A stretch of 64,000 bases of DNA. Source: Sporomusa acidovorans. Its GTDB lineage: Bacteria > Bacillota > Negativicutes > Sporomusales > Sporomusaceae. This document shows, one piece after another, positions 7,452 to 16,500 of the stretch. Position numbers and translations under genes: made by a program. The DNA lies in assembly GCF_002257695.2 (NCBI RefSeq), contig NZ_CP155571.1. One strand, given 5' to 3'. The notes below the pieces were generated by a model, which saw only the letters and a program-made list of their open reading frames with translations, was not told where the DNA came from and searched no databases. Within the stretch, counting starts at the first letter, position 1. Every line of letters begins with the position of its first letter.

Positions 7452-7949
7452 AGAAATATACGGATAATGCCGTTTCCAAGACCGTCAATCTAAGTAGTAA
7501 AGCCACCAGGGAAGATGTTAAAGACGTATTTAACTAGTGGAGCGTCTACGCTGAAATCATAATTACTTCGCGGGCCTTTTTCCGCAATGCTTCGTTGTCG
7601 TCGGCTTACATATTCCCGATATGCGCACCTCCTCCGCCTCGCCTTGCGAAAAAATTCCCGCGAATTCTTTTACGCTTTCAACGTAGACGCTCCACTAGCC
7701 TATGAGACCGGTTGCAAAGGTGTAACCATCTACCTGGACGGCAGTAGAGACCTGCAGGTACTGAACATCGGCAAGGTTAATGGTAAAGAGACAGTCGACC
7801 AGGACAACAGACAGGAAGCTTTTGCCCCCGGTCCAGGCCGGATATCAGAAGTTCTATACTTTTTAAGAATAAATGTAGTAAATCCCAAGTGCGGGTAATT
7901 TTGTTAAAAGCAGGAATTATTACAAAATAAACAGAAAATAATTTTATTG
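7451..7949 (+). pseudogene. Rearranged partial copy of the nrdJ 3' region
   Basis: Bases 7451-7534 and 7696-7847 match nrdJ 3192-3275 and 3277-3428 almost perfectly. The match then jumps over 3429-4004 and resumes with the right arm of the nrdJ terminator and its flank (4005-4105 copied at 7848-7949). A 161-base hairpin element interrupts it at 7535-7695. The fragment retains the CCCCC run at which nrdJ is frameshifted. It encodes no usable product; the short ORF across it (7587-7898) is a chimera of element and fragment. Confidence 0.9.
7534..7698. mobile_element. MITE-like hairpin element inserted in the nrdJ fragment
   Basis: Perfect 17-base terminal inverted repeats (CTAGTGGAGCGTCTACG at 7534-7550, inverted at 7682-7698) continue inward as imperfect repeats (TGAAA..TAA..TTCGCGGG..TTTTT.CGCAA), so nearly the whole element folds into one hairpin. 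Comparison with the intact nrdJ copy gives the insertion point; flanking TA suggests a TA target duplication, as in IS630/Tc1 relatives, with one T lost. It encodes no transposase, so it would need one from elsewhere. Confidence 0.8.
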
Positions 7950-7973
7950 GAGAAAGAAGGGATTAATATATTG

Positions 7974-8054
7974 ATGGGAAATAGTGTAGATAAACCTGAT
8001 GTGATGTTTGTGGATGACAGTACACCAAATGAACAGGGAGTAAATGTAGAGTGA
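7974..8054 (+). CDS. Small ORF coupled to the downstream regulator
   Basis: A 26-codon ORF (MGNSVDKPDV...NVE) begins at ATG 7974 after AGAAAGAAGGG and stops at TGA 8052-8054. Its stop overlaps the GTG start of the next gene as GTGA. The arrangement is that of translational coupling. It may be a leader peptide or the remnant N-terminus of a longer regulator; the sequence resembles nothing I recognise. Confidence 0.4.
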   Translation: MGNSVDKPDVMFVDDSTPNEQGVNVE

Positions 8055-9346
8055 GTAAGATTGGAATAGTGGGACCATATATGTCAGTAGAACGAATACT
8101 GAATATCGCCAAAAAAATGAAATTGAACATAGAATTTGTTCCTTTGCCATATGCGGAAACGTCTGAAGTATCTGATATTGTGAAGCTTAATGTTTCCAAT
8201 GTAAAGGGATGGTTATTTTCGGGGCTGATTCCCTATATAGCGGCCCGAAAAGTTTTAAGCTCAGATGCGATTATATCGTACTGTCCTCGGACGAGCTATA
8301 GTATTTATAAATGCATCTTGCAAATGATATATCATCAAAAAAAAATTGTGAAGCAGTTCTCTTTTGATATGTATGAATTTATAGACGAAGCAGTAAATTT
8401 GAATGAATTGGTAATTCCGGATATTGGAATGATTACAAAATATTATGGTAGGGAAAGGATTGATTCTCGGGAGATAGTTCAGTTTCATCTTGACTTGTTT
8501 AAAACCGGAAAAGCGGACGGGGCAATAACGACACTGCAATCAGTTTACCTTGCACTAAAGCAAGAAGGCGTTTCTGTCTACCATGTAGATTCAAGTATCG
8601 AAGATATTCGCCATACTATTAATAATCTGGTCGAAAAGATAAATGTGTCCTATTTCAAGGAGGGACAAGTTGCTTCGGAAGTCATTGAAATAGCGGACTT
8701 TGATAAAATTATCCAAAAATCAAAAACGTCATATGAGTTGCAACATTTAGAATTACGATTAAAAAACATAATACTTCCGCTTTGCGAGAAAGTCAGCGGA
8801 TATGTTGTGGAGAAAGGTGACGGTAGGTACGAAATCTTTAGCTCTCGCGGGAGAGTCGAAAAAGAAATAACGGTGTTACAGGAGGCTATCGAGCAGGTAT
8901 CTGTTGACGTGGATCGGCCGGTATTTGTTGGCATTGGTTTTGGTAATACGGTTTATGCGGCCAGTAAAAATGCTTATCAAGCGCTTGAACATGCTAAGAA
9001 AAAAGAGCAACCGATTGTTATTATTCAAGATGACGGTTTCCTTGTAGAATATATGGGTCAAAAAGAAGAGTTGATGTACGATTATTTTTCCGACGACAAG
9101 GAACTATTGGAGAAACTGCATCAGGCAAGTGTCAGTATAAAGACATACAAAAAGATTGCAGCAATGATACGGCGTAAAGGCTGGAATTCTTTTACTGCGG
9201 TTCAGCTATCAGAAGAATTAAAAGTGACGGACCGTAATGTTCGTCGCATTATCGCAAGTTTGTGCAAGGTCGGTTTGTTTGAATGTATTGGTGAAGAAGA
9301 TTCTTCCGTACGAGGTAGACCGAGTAAGGTATATTGTTTAAAGTAA
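8051..9346 (+). CDS. Transcriptional regulator with C-terminal winged helix
   Basis: A 431-residue protein. The N-terminal 200 residues resemble PrpR-like effector-sensing domains (IGIVGPYMSVERILNIAKK). Around residues 285-325 is a segment resembling a degenerate GGDEF-like fold (FVGIGFGNTVYAASKNAYQAL). The C-terminus (about 360-431) looks like a winged helix-turn-helix (FTAVQLSEELKVTDRNVRRI) ending in RGRPSKVYCLK. It lacks an AAA+ domain. GTG 8051 is the only close in-frame start and overlaps the small ORF. It precedes and probably controls the transporter/amidohydrolase/porin genes at 10-16 kb. Family assignment is uncertain; DNA-binding regulator is the safe reading. Confidence 0.6.
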   Translation: MSKIGIVGPYMSVERILNIAKKMKLNIEFVPLPYAETSEVSDIVKLNVSNVKGWLFSGLIPYIAARKVLSSDAIISYCPRTSYSIYKCILQMIYHQKKIVKQFSFDMYEFIDEAVNLNELVIPDIGMITKYYGRERIDSREIVQFHLDLFKTGKADGAITTLQSVYLALKQEGVSVYHVDSSIEDIRHTINNLVEKINVSYFKEGQVASEVIEIADFDKIIQKSKTSYELQHLELRLKNIILPLCEKVSGYVVEKGDGRYEIFSSRGRVEKEITVLQEAIEQVSVDVDRPVFVGIGFGNTVYAASKNAYQALEHAKKKEQPIVIIQDDGFLVEYMGQKEELMYDYFSDDKELLEKLHQASVSIKTYKKIAAMIRRKGWNSFTAVQLSEELKVTDRNVRRIIASLCKVGLFECIGEEDSSVRGRPSKVYCLK

Positions 9347-9384
9347 CTAGTACAAAATAAAAAATGAATTAATTTAAGATAATG

Positions 9385-9416
9385 AAGCCTTCGCATTTAA
9401 GCGCGAAGGCTTTTTA
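9385..9416 (+). terminator. Terminator after the 8.1-kb regulator
   Basis: AAGCCTTCGC pairs with GCGAAGGCTT, followed by TTTATG. Confidence 0.85.
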
Positions 9417-9663
9417 TGTCTAATTGAGACAACGACGTCTTGGAGGGATAAGGTAATTTCTTAATAACTCCAGTTTCGCATAGGGCTGAAAATCTTGTTA
9501 GGCTTGGAACTGTGGGACCAACTGGAAAATAGTGAAACAGAATCGCAATCTATTTTTTGGATGATAACAATCAGTTTTTTGAATTTTACAATACTGAATG
9601 TTTTGTATTATCATAATAAAAGATAAAGTCTAATACTATATATATCTGCGGAAGTTGAGTCAA

Positions 9664-10090
9664 GTGAATATTATATTATAGGAGCGAACCAGGAGATAAC
9701 TGAATTGGAATTGTGTGGAAGTTCTTTTGGTTTTCCATATTACAAAAGTAAAGGGGGCTGGAAGATCGTAAACGAGAAAATACTGCTATTTATGGAATAC
9801 AAAAGGACAATTTCCTGATAATGCTAAATTTATAGCTTGCGAGTGAATATTATTATAGGAGCGAACAGGGTATAACTGGATTGGAATTGTATGGAAGTTC
9901 TTTTGGTTTTCCATATTAGAAAAGTAAAAGGGGGTTAGAAGATCGTAAACGGGAAAATACCGCTATTTATGGAACACAAAAGGATAATTTCCTTATAATG
10001 CAAAATTTATAGTTTGGGAGTGGGTCTTGTGGAAACTAGGAGTGAACAGAAGACAACTAAATTAGAATTACTACAATTTGGTTTTGGGGG
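9664..10090 (+). repeat. Degenerate tandem repeat, about 178-bp period, running into the transporter gene
   Basis: Copy A (9664-9842) and copy B (9843-10019) share most of their sequence, including GGAAGTTCTTTTGGTTTTCC. A third partial copy (from 10020) coincides with the start of the GPH transporter gene. Copy A contains an ORF without start codon encoding GANQEITELEL, resembling the transporter N-terminus (RSEQKTTKLELL). The repeats may be remnants of duplicated transporter 5' ends. Each copy contains a -10-like GATAATG or TATAATG. The rest of 9420-9660 shows nothing recognisable. Confidence 0.75.
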
Positions 10091-11411
10091 AGGGGGTTTC
10101 AATCTAATTAATAATGGCTTAGTTGGCATGTATTTTTTGTTTTTTATGACAGATCAAGCTAAAATACCTGCGGCAATTGCCGGAACGTACCTTTTAATTG
10201 GAAAGTTTGTGCAAATGTTTTTGTATCCGGTTGTGGGAGCATTTTATGACAAAACCACTACCAGATGGGGGAGATATCGGCCTTATTTGTTATTTGTTAC
10301 GCCTATAACTGCTGTTTTAGCAGTATTGCTATTCTCAGTTGTTTCCGGATTGTCGATAACGCAAAAGACGGTTTATTACGGAGCAATATATGTCGCTTTT
10401 TGCATTACTTGTAATATCGGTGTCGGACTTGCTATGCAATCTTTAATTCCACTAATGTCAACAGATAGAACAATAAGAAACTTCGCGGTGATGTCCAAAC
10501 AGGTAATTGGGAATTTAGGAATTGCGGCAGGTTCAGCTATGGTGTTGCCGATGGTAGGCTTTTTTAGTGGAACTGCGCAGCCATGGCAAGCAGTGGCGAT
10601 GGTATATGGGGCAATTCTTGTCCTCTGTATGTATATTTGCGCTTATGGAGTGAGAAGGTTTGACGTTGGGCAAGAAACAGTTGCAAAAAAGAAATCCGCA
10701 ACGTTTAAAGAACAGATACAAATTCTTAGAGTCAACAAACCGCTCTTGTTTTTGGCTTGCGCTTATTTCTTCCTGCTCATGTCGGCGACTATAACCGGCA
10801 GTATTTCAATGTATTTGTATAAATATGTTATTAAGCAGCCCTCATTGATGGTTCAACTGCCCATGCTGCAGTTGCCGTTTGCAATCGCACTGGGGGTAGC
10901 GATGCCCTATATTTTTAAGAAAATTAGTAAGAGAACTTGTTTTATAACTGCTGGAGTCTTGTTATGTATTTATCCCGCAGTGCTTGTGGTTTTCAAGCCA
11001 TTTGCCAATCAATTCTTGATCCTGGGATTAGGAGCTTTTTCAATAATGCTCGGTGGAATATGTGCCATAATTGGTTGGTCAATTTTACCGGATTGCATTG
11101 ATTATGCAGAATGGAAGACCGGAAAAAGAAGTGATGCGCTCGTAACATCATGTATGTCGTTAGCCACCAGTCTGGGGATTGCGACCGGTCCTTTTTTGAC
11201 TGGATGGTTATTAAGCGCCATAGGATATTCCGGTGGAGTTATGATGACCCAGAAGATGCTAGACTCCATTCTCTATATCGCAACAATACTGCCTATTTGT
11301 TGCACATTGATTGCCTTGATTTTCATGAAGTTATTCCCAATAACGGATACATTCTATAATACAATGCTTGCTGAACTTAAGGAAATTAGGCAGGCGAAAC
11401 AAGCTCTTTAA
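10029..11411 (+). CDS. GPH-family (MFS-type) cation symporter
   Basis: A membrane protein of about 460 residues with some 12 hydrophobic segments. It carries the GPH/MelB-like N-terminal pattern (LELLQFGFGGGGFNLINN), the loop after TM2 (YDKTTTRWGRYRPYL) and a mid-C-terminal PDCIDYAEWKTGKRSDA segment characteristic of the glycoside-pentoside-hexuronide:cation symporters. The start is uncertain: TTG 10014, GTG 10020 and GTG 10029 are in frame, and GTG 10029 has GGGAGTGGG at a suitable distance. It is followed by two M20 amidohydrolases, so it probably imports their N-acyl or aminoacyl substrate rather than a sugar. That substrate is inference. Confidence 0.8.
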   Translation: METRSEQKTTKLELLQFGFGGGGFNLINNGLVGMYFLFFMTDQAKIPAAIAGTYLLIGKFVQMFLYPVVGAFYDKTTTRWGRYRPYLLFVTPITAVLAVLLFSVVSGLSITQKTVYYGAIYVAFCITCNIGVGLAMQSLIPLMSTDRTIRNFAVMSKQVIGNLGIAAGSAMVLPMVGFFSGTAQPWQAVAMVYGAILVLCMYICAYGVRRFDVGQETVAKKKSATFKEQIQILRVNKPLLFLACAYFFLLMSATITGSISMYLYKYVIKQPSLMVQLPMLQLPFAIALGVAMPYIFKKISKRTCFITAGVLLCIYPAVLVVFKPFANQFLILGLGAFSIMLGGICAIIGWSILPDCIDYAEWKTGKRSDALVTSCMSLATSLGIATGPFLTGWLLSAIGYSGGVMMTQKMLDSILYIATILPICCTLIALIFMKLFPITDTFYNTMLAELKEIRQAKQAL

Positions 11412-11537
11412 AACCAAATATACTTTTTGAGCTAAGGGTCGGACATCGAATGCGATTGGGATGGAGTATTATATAAGCCGGTCAATTAGACAAGCAATTT
11501 CGAGACGACAAATTTGTGGGAAGAAAGTGATAGTGGA

Positions 11538-12983
11538 ATGCGAAAAATTAGGCTGGATGAAATAATTGATGAGAAGCAAGATGTTTTTATTACTGTTAAT
11601 AATAAAATATGGGAATATGCAGAAACGGGGTTTGAGGAGTTTAATTCAGCAGAATTATTGTGCGCGATTTTAGAAGATGAAGGTTTTTCTGTCAAAAAAG
11701 GCATTGCGGGAATTTCGACAGCTTTTGTGGCAAGTTTCGGGCGCGGAAAACCTGTTATCGGCATATTGGGTGAATATGACGCATTATCAGGAATGAGTCA
11801 AAAAGGCGGTATAGCGAGGAAAGAACCTCTTAGAGAAGGCGGGAATGGACATGGCTGCGGCCATAATACATTAGGCGCAGGCGCTCTTGCAGCAGCGGTG
11901 GCTGTAAAGCATTTTATGGAAGCAAATAATATAGCGGGAACGGTTCGTTACTACGGTTGTCCAGGGGAAGAGGGTGGCTCAGGAAAAACCTTTATGGCAA
12001 GAGAAGGAGTCTTTGACAATCTTGATATTGCATTAACATGGCATCCGCTAATACATAACATTATTGTTTCAGACAGTACGCTTGCCAACTATCAAGTCGC
12101 TTTTAAATTTCACGGTAAAAGCGCTCACGCGGGAGTGGAGCCGCATTTAGGCAGAAGCGCGTTAGACGCTGTTGAATTAATGAATGTCGGAGTCAATTAT
12201 TTGAGAGAACATATTGTTCCGGAGGCTCGCATGCACTATGCGGTTACTAATACGGGAGGAAATTCTCCTAATGTGGTTCAGGCGAAAGCGGAAGTTTTAT
12301 ATCTCATTAGAGGGCCTAAAGTCACGCAAGTTCAGGAAATATATGAGCGGGTATGCAAAGTGGCAAATGGGGCAGCGCTCATGACGGAGACAGAATGTGA
12401 AATAGTCTTTCATAAAGCCTGTTCGAATTATATTTCAAACAATACGCTTGAAAAACTTCTGTATGCAAATTTTCAAGAAGTAGGTGTTCCGAAGCTGGAT
12501 GAAAAAGATAAAAAATTTGCAAGAGAGATAAAAAGCACTTTATCAGATGCGGATATTAACAACGCTCTGATGCAGGCAAAGGGCGCTCTGGGCGAGCGCG
12601 GGCAAGAAACTGTAAATAAATTAAAAGAAAAAGAAGTAGCTGATATCATTTTGCCTCATGTGCATTCCTCTAGGGTATTACCATTTTCCACAGATGTGGG
12701 AGATGTGAGCTGGATTGTACCAACAGCGCAATTTGGTGTAGCCTGCAACGTTTTGGGCACACCTGTCCATTCTTGGCAGAATGTGGCGCAAGGAGTAACC
12801 GGTATAGCACATAAGGGGATGTTGATAGCAGGAAAAATAATTGCAAGAACTGTTGTTGATGTATTAATAAATCCCGAAATTGTTATAAAAGCGAAAGATG
12901 AATTGCGAGAAAAGCTTAATGGAGCGACATATATCTGTCCCATACCGCCAGAAGTGAAGCCATCGCAATCTACCTTACGCTAG
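11538..12983 (+). CDS. abgB: M20 amidohydrolase, AbgB-like
   Basis: This zinc-dependent amidohydrolase would cleave an N-acyl or p-aminobenzoyl amino acid conjugate in the cytoplasm. Metal-site motifs are visible: GEYDAL, GHGCGHNTLG, PGEEGGSGK and TWHPL, followed by the dimerisation lid (KFHGKSAHAGVEPH). Length (481 residues) and the C-terminal THVHSS/STDVGDVSW pattern suit the AbgB subunit of the E. coli p-aminobenzoyl-glutamate hydrolase. ATG 11538 is preferred over TTG 11514. It precedes an AbgA-like gene, so the two probably form a heteromeric enzyme. E. coli pairs this enzyme with AbgT; here the adjacent transporter is of GPH type. Confidence 0.8.
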   Translation: MRKIRLDEIIDEKQDVFITVNNKIWEYAETGFEEFNSAELLCAILEDEGFSVKKGIAGISTAFVASFGRGKPVIGILGEYDALSGMSQKGGIARKEPLREGGNGHGCGHNTLGAGALAAAVAVKHFMEANNIAGTVRYYGCPGEEGGSGKTFMAREGVFDNLDIALTWHPLIHNIIVSDSTLANYQVAFKFHGKSAHAGVEPHLGRSALDAVELMNVGVNYLREHIVPEARMHYAVTNTGGNSPNVVQAKAEVLYLIRGPKVTQVQEIYERVCKVANGAALMTETECEIVFHKACSNYISNNTLEKLLYANFQEVGVPKLDEKDKKFAREIKSTLSDADINNALMQAKGALGERGQETVNKLKEKEVADIILPHVHSSRVLPFSTDVGDVSWIVPTAQFGVACNVLGTPVHSWQNVAQGVTGIAHKGMLIAGKIIARTVVDVLINPEIVIKAKDELREKLNGATYICPIPPEVKPSQSTLR

Positions 12984-13046
12984 TTCAATAATGATCGGTC
13001 AATTGAAAAATATTTATTACGTAGTTTGATGGGGGGCGAGTTAATC

Positions 13047-14354
13047 GTGAATATAAAGATCAGCGATATGGCAAAAGCACTGCAGGCGAAGACTGTTGCC
13101 AGACGGCGGGACTTTCATAAACATCCGGAAGCTGGCTGGACGGAATTTCGTACGGCGGCGGTAGTTGCCGATGCCTTGACACAGCTTGGATATGATGTTT
13201 TTGTTGGTGACGATGTAATCAATACGCAGGCGATGATGGGGGTCCCGACACAGGCAGAACTGGAACGGCAGGCTAAGCGTGCCTTGGAGCAGGGGGCCAA
13301 TCCGGAATGGGTAGCGAAAATGAGTGACGGGAAAACAGGCGTTGTCGGAGTTATGGGTTTTAGTCGACCGGGACCGACAGTGGCACTGCGCTTTGATATG
13401 GATGCTAATGATTTAATGGAAGCCGAAGACGATAAACACCGGCCGTATCGAGAAAAATTTGCTTCTTTGAACGAAGGCGTTATGCATGCGTGCGGGCATG
13501 ACGGCCATACGGCGGCAGGATTGGCAGTGGCTGAAATTATCAGTATGATGTCGGCAGAATTGCAAGGGACAGTCAAATTGATTTTCCAACCGGCTGAGGA
13601 AGGTGTGCGCGGGGCAAAATCAATGGTGGAAAAAGGTATGGTTGATGATGTTGATTTTATGATTGGTATGCATCTGGTTGGCGCTCCTTTCGGAATTGGA
13701 CAAGTGGGGTATCCATCAGGGTTTATGGCCACTACCAAGGTCGACGCCGATTTCACCGGAGTACCGGCTCATGCGGGTGCTAACCCGGAAGCGGGGAGGA
13801 ATGCGCTATTAGCCGCCGCAAACGCACTGATTCATTTGCATGCCATTTCCCGCCATAGCGGAGGTGATTCGCGGGTTAATGTTGGGGTGCTGCAAGGCGG
13901 CAGCGGGAGGAATGTAATTCCGGCCAATGCATCTATAAAAATGGAAATCCGAGGCAGCAGCAGTGAAGTGAATGACTACATGTACCATGAGTCTATCCGT
14001 ATTATCGAAGCTGCTGCGGCCATGCAAGGCGTTGCAGTTACAACGAAACTGATGGGGAGCGCAGCCGGCGGCAGCAATAGCAAACAACTGGAGACACGCA
14101 TCACGGACATTGCTAAACGATTAGGCATATTCAAGGAAATCACAACGCAGAGCCCTGCCGGAGCTTGTGATGATTATTCTTATTTTATGGAGAGAGTACA
14201 ACAAAAGAGCGGACAAGCTGTCTATACTGTTGTCGGCGCTGAAACAGCTGCGGTGCATCATAATTCCTACTTCGATTTCAATGAAGATGCATTGCAGATG
14301 GCAGTCGTTTTTCTAGTCAATGCAACAGTTGAATTGCTTAAGTCCGAAAAATAG
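13047..14354 (+). CDS. abgA: M20 amidohydrolase, AbgA-like
   Basis: Partner of the preceding AbgB-like enzyme. Visible motifs are RRDFHKHPEAGWTEFRTA at the N-terminus, RFDMDAND, the metal-binding HACGHDGHTA and QPAEEGVRGA, and the C-terminal GAETAAVHH segment. The insertion between residues 50 and 105 (NTQAMMGVPTQAELERQAKR) is typical of AbgA-type proteins. GTG 13047 is taken as start because GGGGGGCGAG lies 8 bases upstream; ATG 13029 and TTG 13026 would begin on or before that site. It ends 138 bases before an SLH porin, which may belong to the same transcript. Confidence 0.8.
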   Translation: MNIKISDMAKALQAKTVARRRDFHKHPEAGWTEFRTAAVVADALTQLGYDVFVGDDVINTQAMMGVPTQAELERQAKRALEQGANPEWVAKMSDGKTGVVGVMGFSRPGPTVALRFDMDANDLMEAEDDKHRPYREKFASLNEGVMHACGHDGHTAAGLAVAEIISMMSAELQGTVKLIFQPAEEGVRGAKSMVEKGMVDDVDFMIGMHLVGAPFGIGQVGYPSGFMATTKVDADFTGVPAHAGANPEAGRNALLAAANALIHLHAISRHSGGDSRVNVGVLQGGSGRNVIPANASIKMEIRGSSSEVNDYMYHESIRIIEAAAAMQGVAVTTKLMGSAAGGSNSKQLETRITDIAKRLGIFKEITTQSPAGACDDYSYFMERVQQKSGQAVYTVVGAETAAVHHNSYFDFNEDALQMAVVFLVNATVELLKSEK

Positions 14355-14492
14355 ATATTTTCAGGAACAAAATGCCGACCTTGGAGGAGGTGTTTGTAGG
14401 GCTTTCGGCACGAAAAACATCGTTGATGAAATGTTTGCAAGCATTTCATCCTAAGAACGTAGAACTTTATATCTGTATGAGGGGGATATGAA

Positions 14493-15926
14493 ATGAAAAA
14501 AACACTGGCGCTTCTTCTTACACTACTGTTTGTTTTGAGTACCTGCGGCGTTGCTTTTGCTGATTTCACTGATATTTACAGTGATGTTCCGACCAGTCAT
14601 TGGTCCTATGATGCAGTCAAAAAGTTGGCTCAAGCAGGTATTGTTACTGGTTATAGTGACGGTACTTTCCAAGGGAACAGAGCTATCACACGCTATGAAA
14701 TGGCACAAATTATAGCCAATGCTTTAACCAAGCTTGATAAAGCGGATGCCGAAAATAAAGCTATCATAAATAAGTTGGCCAGCGAGTATGCTGATGAATT
14801 AAAAAAACTCGACGTTCGGGTGAACAAGCTGGAGGAATTCAGAAAAAAAACAATTAGAGTCCGGTTTGACACCAATCTGGCCTTTGGGTTTGACAGCCCT
14901 CCCGGCAATATTCGGAAAGTACAGGATAATGATAGGTTTCACTGGCGTACACGGTTGTGGTTCAACGGCGATCTTAACGAGAAAACAAAATATACAGGGC
15001 GTATTACAACTAGTTTCGGCACCTTCGGCATGAATTCAACTGATATGGGAAATAACTCTACTCCTTACTTTGATATGGGGTATTTAACTTCATCTGATGT
15101 TCTTGGTTTTGATACCATCCAATATGGTCGCCACGGAGTGTCGCTGCTTGGCGGCTTAGTCAGCAAGGGGGGGAATAGTGACGGGGTTACCCTAACGAAA
15201 AAGCTGAGCGATAAAACGACCTTAAAGATGGCCGCTGTAGATGTTAGCAAACAGATCACAAAAACCCCAACTTCTAGTGGTCATGGGCAGACACTTAATT
15301 TCATTGAATTGACTTCTCAGGTTACTCCCAAATTGAAAATCGGCGGTATGTTCGTAGATAACAATGTGAAAGTACCAATGAACGCGACAGGATGGGGTTA
15401 TAGCAATAACGGTTCGAAAATTGCGGGGGTTTCTGCGCTTTACAAGATGGGTGGCTTGATGTTGCTTGGTGAGTACGACTGGGCTCATGTAAATGATGTA
15501 GTAAACGGGACTTCTTATGGCGACTACAATGGTACTGCTAGATCTTCCGCTAATGCTTGGGCTTTTCAGATCACCAACGGAACAGGTTGGAATAAGACAT
15601 TCTACCCGTATCAGATGTGTGTTGTTAACCTTAGTAAGCCAGGGGATAACGCCTTTGTTCTTTCGTACCATAAGGTAGAAGCCGGCGCAACTCCAAATTC
15701 TCTCGGTGCTTGGCGCAACACGGTCGCTACTTCTACCGCATATACGCTTGGAGGCGGTAAATATACTGACGGCGTTGACAATCTTAAAGGCTGGACTGTC
15801 AGCTACCAACACGTTTTGCAGAAAAACCTCGTATTGTCACTTGATTTTCAGAAACTGAACCGCGCTGACAATGGACGTTTCTTTGACAGGGTTTTCGGCA
15901 TAGGCATTAGTAGCTATTTGTATTAA
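14493..15926 (+). CDS. SLH-domain outer-membrane porin (OmpM-like)
   Basis: A 477-residue exported protein. Residues 1-23 form a signal peptide ending AFA. Residues 24-85 are one SLH domain (FTDIYSDVP..HWSYDAVKKL, GYSDGTF, ITRYEMAQIIANAL). A short coiled coil follows (about 85-120), then a beta-barrel region with alternating residues and an aromatic terminus (SSYLY). In Negativicutes such proteins span the outer membrane and bind cell-wall polyamines through the SLH domain. The Shine-Dalgarno GAGGGGGAT precedes ATG 14493. Position at the end of the AbgAB island suggests it admits the island's substrate. Confidence 0.85.
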   Translation: MKKTLALLLTLLFVLSTCGVAFADFTDIYSDVPTSHWSYDAVKKLAQAGIVTGYSDGTFQGNRAITRYEMAQIIANALTKLDKADAENKAIINKLASEYADELKKLDVRVNKLEEFRKKTIRVRFDTNLAFGFDSPPGNIRKVQDNDRFHWRTRLWFNGDLNEKTKYTGRITTSFGTFGMNSTDMGNNSTPYFDMGYLTSSDVLGFDTIQYGRHGVSLLGGLVSKGGNSDGVTLTKKLSDKTTLKMAAVDVSKQITKTPTSSGHGQTLNFIELTSQVTPKLKIGGMFVDNNVKVPMNATGWGYSNNGSKIAGVSALYKMGGLMLLGEYDWAHVNDVVNGTSYGDYNGTARSSANAWAFQITNGTGWNKTFYPYQMCVVNLSKPGDNAFVLSYHKVEAGATPNSLGAWRNTVATSTAYTLGGGKYTDGVDNLKGWTVSYQHVLQKNLVLSLDFQKLNRADNGRFFDRVFGIGISSYLY

Positions 15927-16052
15927 TTAGCTTCCTAAAAAGGTCTATAGGTAGGAATATTACAAGGACAATACGGTTGTAGCATTGCGTGTGTTAAAAT
16001 GTTCTTGCAATGGCTGATTGTAATAATTTGAGTTATGCTTTCAGGAAATAAA

Positions 16053-16133
16053 GGGACTGTCTCAGTAAGCAAATGAGGCAGTCCCATTGTTTTGAGGAAA
16101 ATACGAGAGACAGGCTTCATGGAACCTGTCTCT
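16053..16133 (+). terminator. Two successive hairpins after the 14.5-kb porin
   Basis: The first (GGGACTGTCTCA 16053-16064 with TGAGGCAGTCCC 16074-16085) is followed by ATTGTTTT. The second (AGAGACAGG / CCTGTCTCT, about 16105-16133) lacks a clear T tract. Confidence 0.7.
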
Positions 16134-16250
16134 TAATGTAAAATTAAACTGACATGAAAAACTTTCCCTACGCTTTTACTAACACCCTGCCTGTAAATTT
16201 TTATTGGATACTATATAGTTTTGCCCATGAATATTGAAATACTTATCCCG

Positions 16251-16405
16251 AAATAAAGGAGTAGTGGCTTGCGCTGCAGAAAAAATAATATTTACGTCGA
16301 AAATGTCGAAAATATAGAGGCAACTTATACAAATTAACTACTTCGACGACAATGAAAATATCAGAATTTTGAGATTAAGCAGTGTGCCGTTAAAGTGCCG
16401 GTTGA
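16251..16405 (-). pseudogene. Remnant of an HD-GYP gene 3' end
   Basis: This stretch matches 36239-36393, the 3' end and flank of the HD-GYP gene on the minus strand (shared blocks include CTGCAGAAAAA, AATATTTACGT and AACTACTTCGAC). It contains substitutions and small indels and no ORF. It lies in the 574-base gap before the sigma-54 regulator; the remainder (16406-16480) shows nothing else. Confidence 0.75.
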
Positions 16406-16500
16406 GATCTCCCGGGGCAAAAAATCCATTAACTTTAACTGCCAGGGGAGCCGGTAGTAAGAATTAATGCATTTTACGAAAAAAGAGGCGGGGTTACTTG

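Noticed and set aside
7587..7898. 103-codon ORF on the plus strand
   Set aside because: It is a chimera of the MITE-like hairpin and the nrdJ fragment, with no ribosome site.
13115..13756. 213-codon minus-strand ORF inside the AbgA-like gene
   Set aside because: It is an antisense shadow of a gene with clear catalytic motifs; composition is typical of mirrored codons.
15222..15812. 196-codon minus-strand ORF inside the SLH porin gene
   Set aside because: Shadow of a confident gene; no ribosome site or family resemblance.
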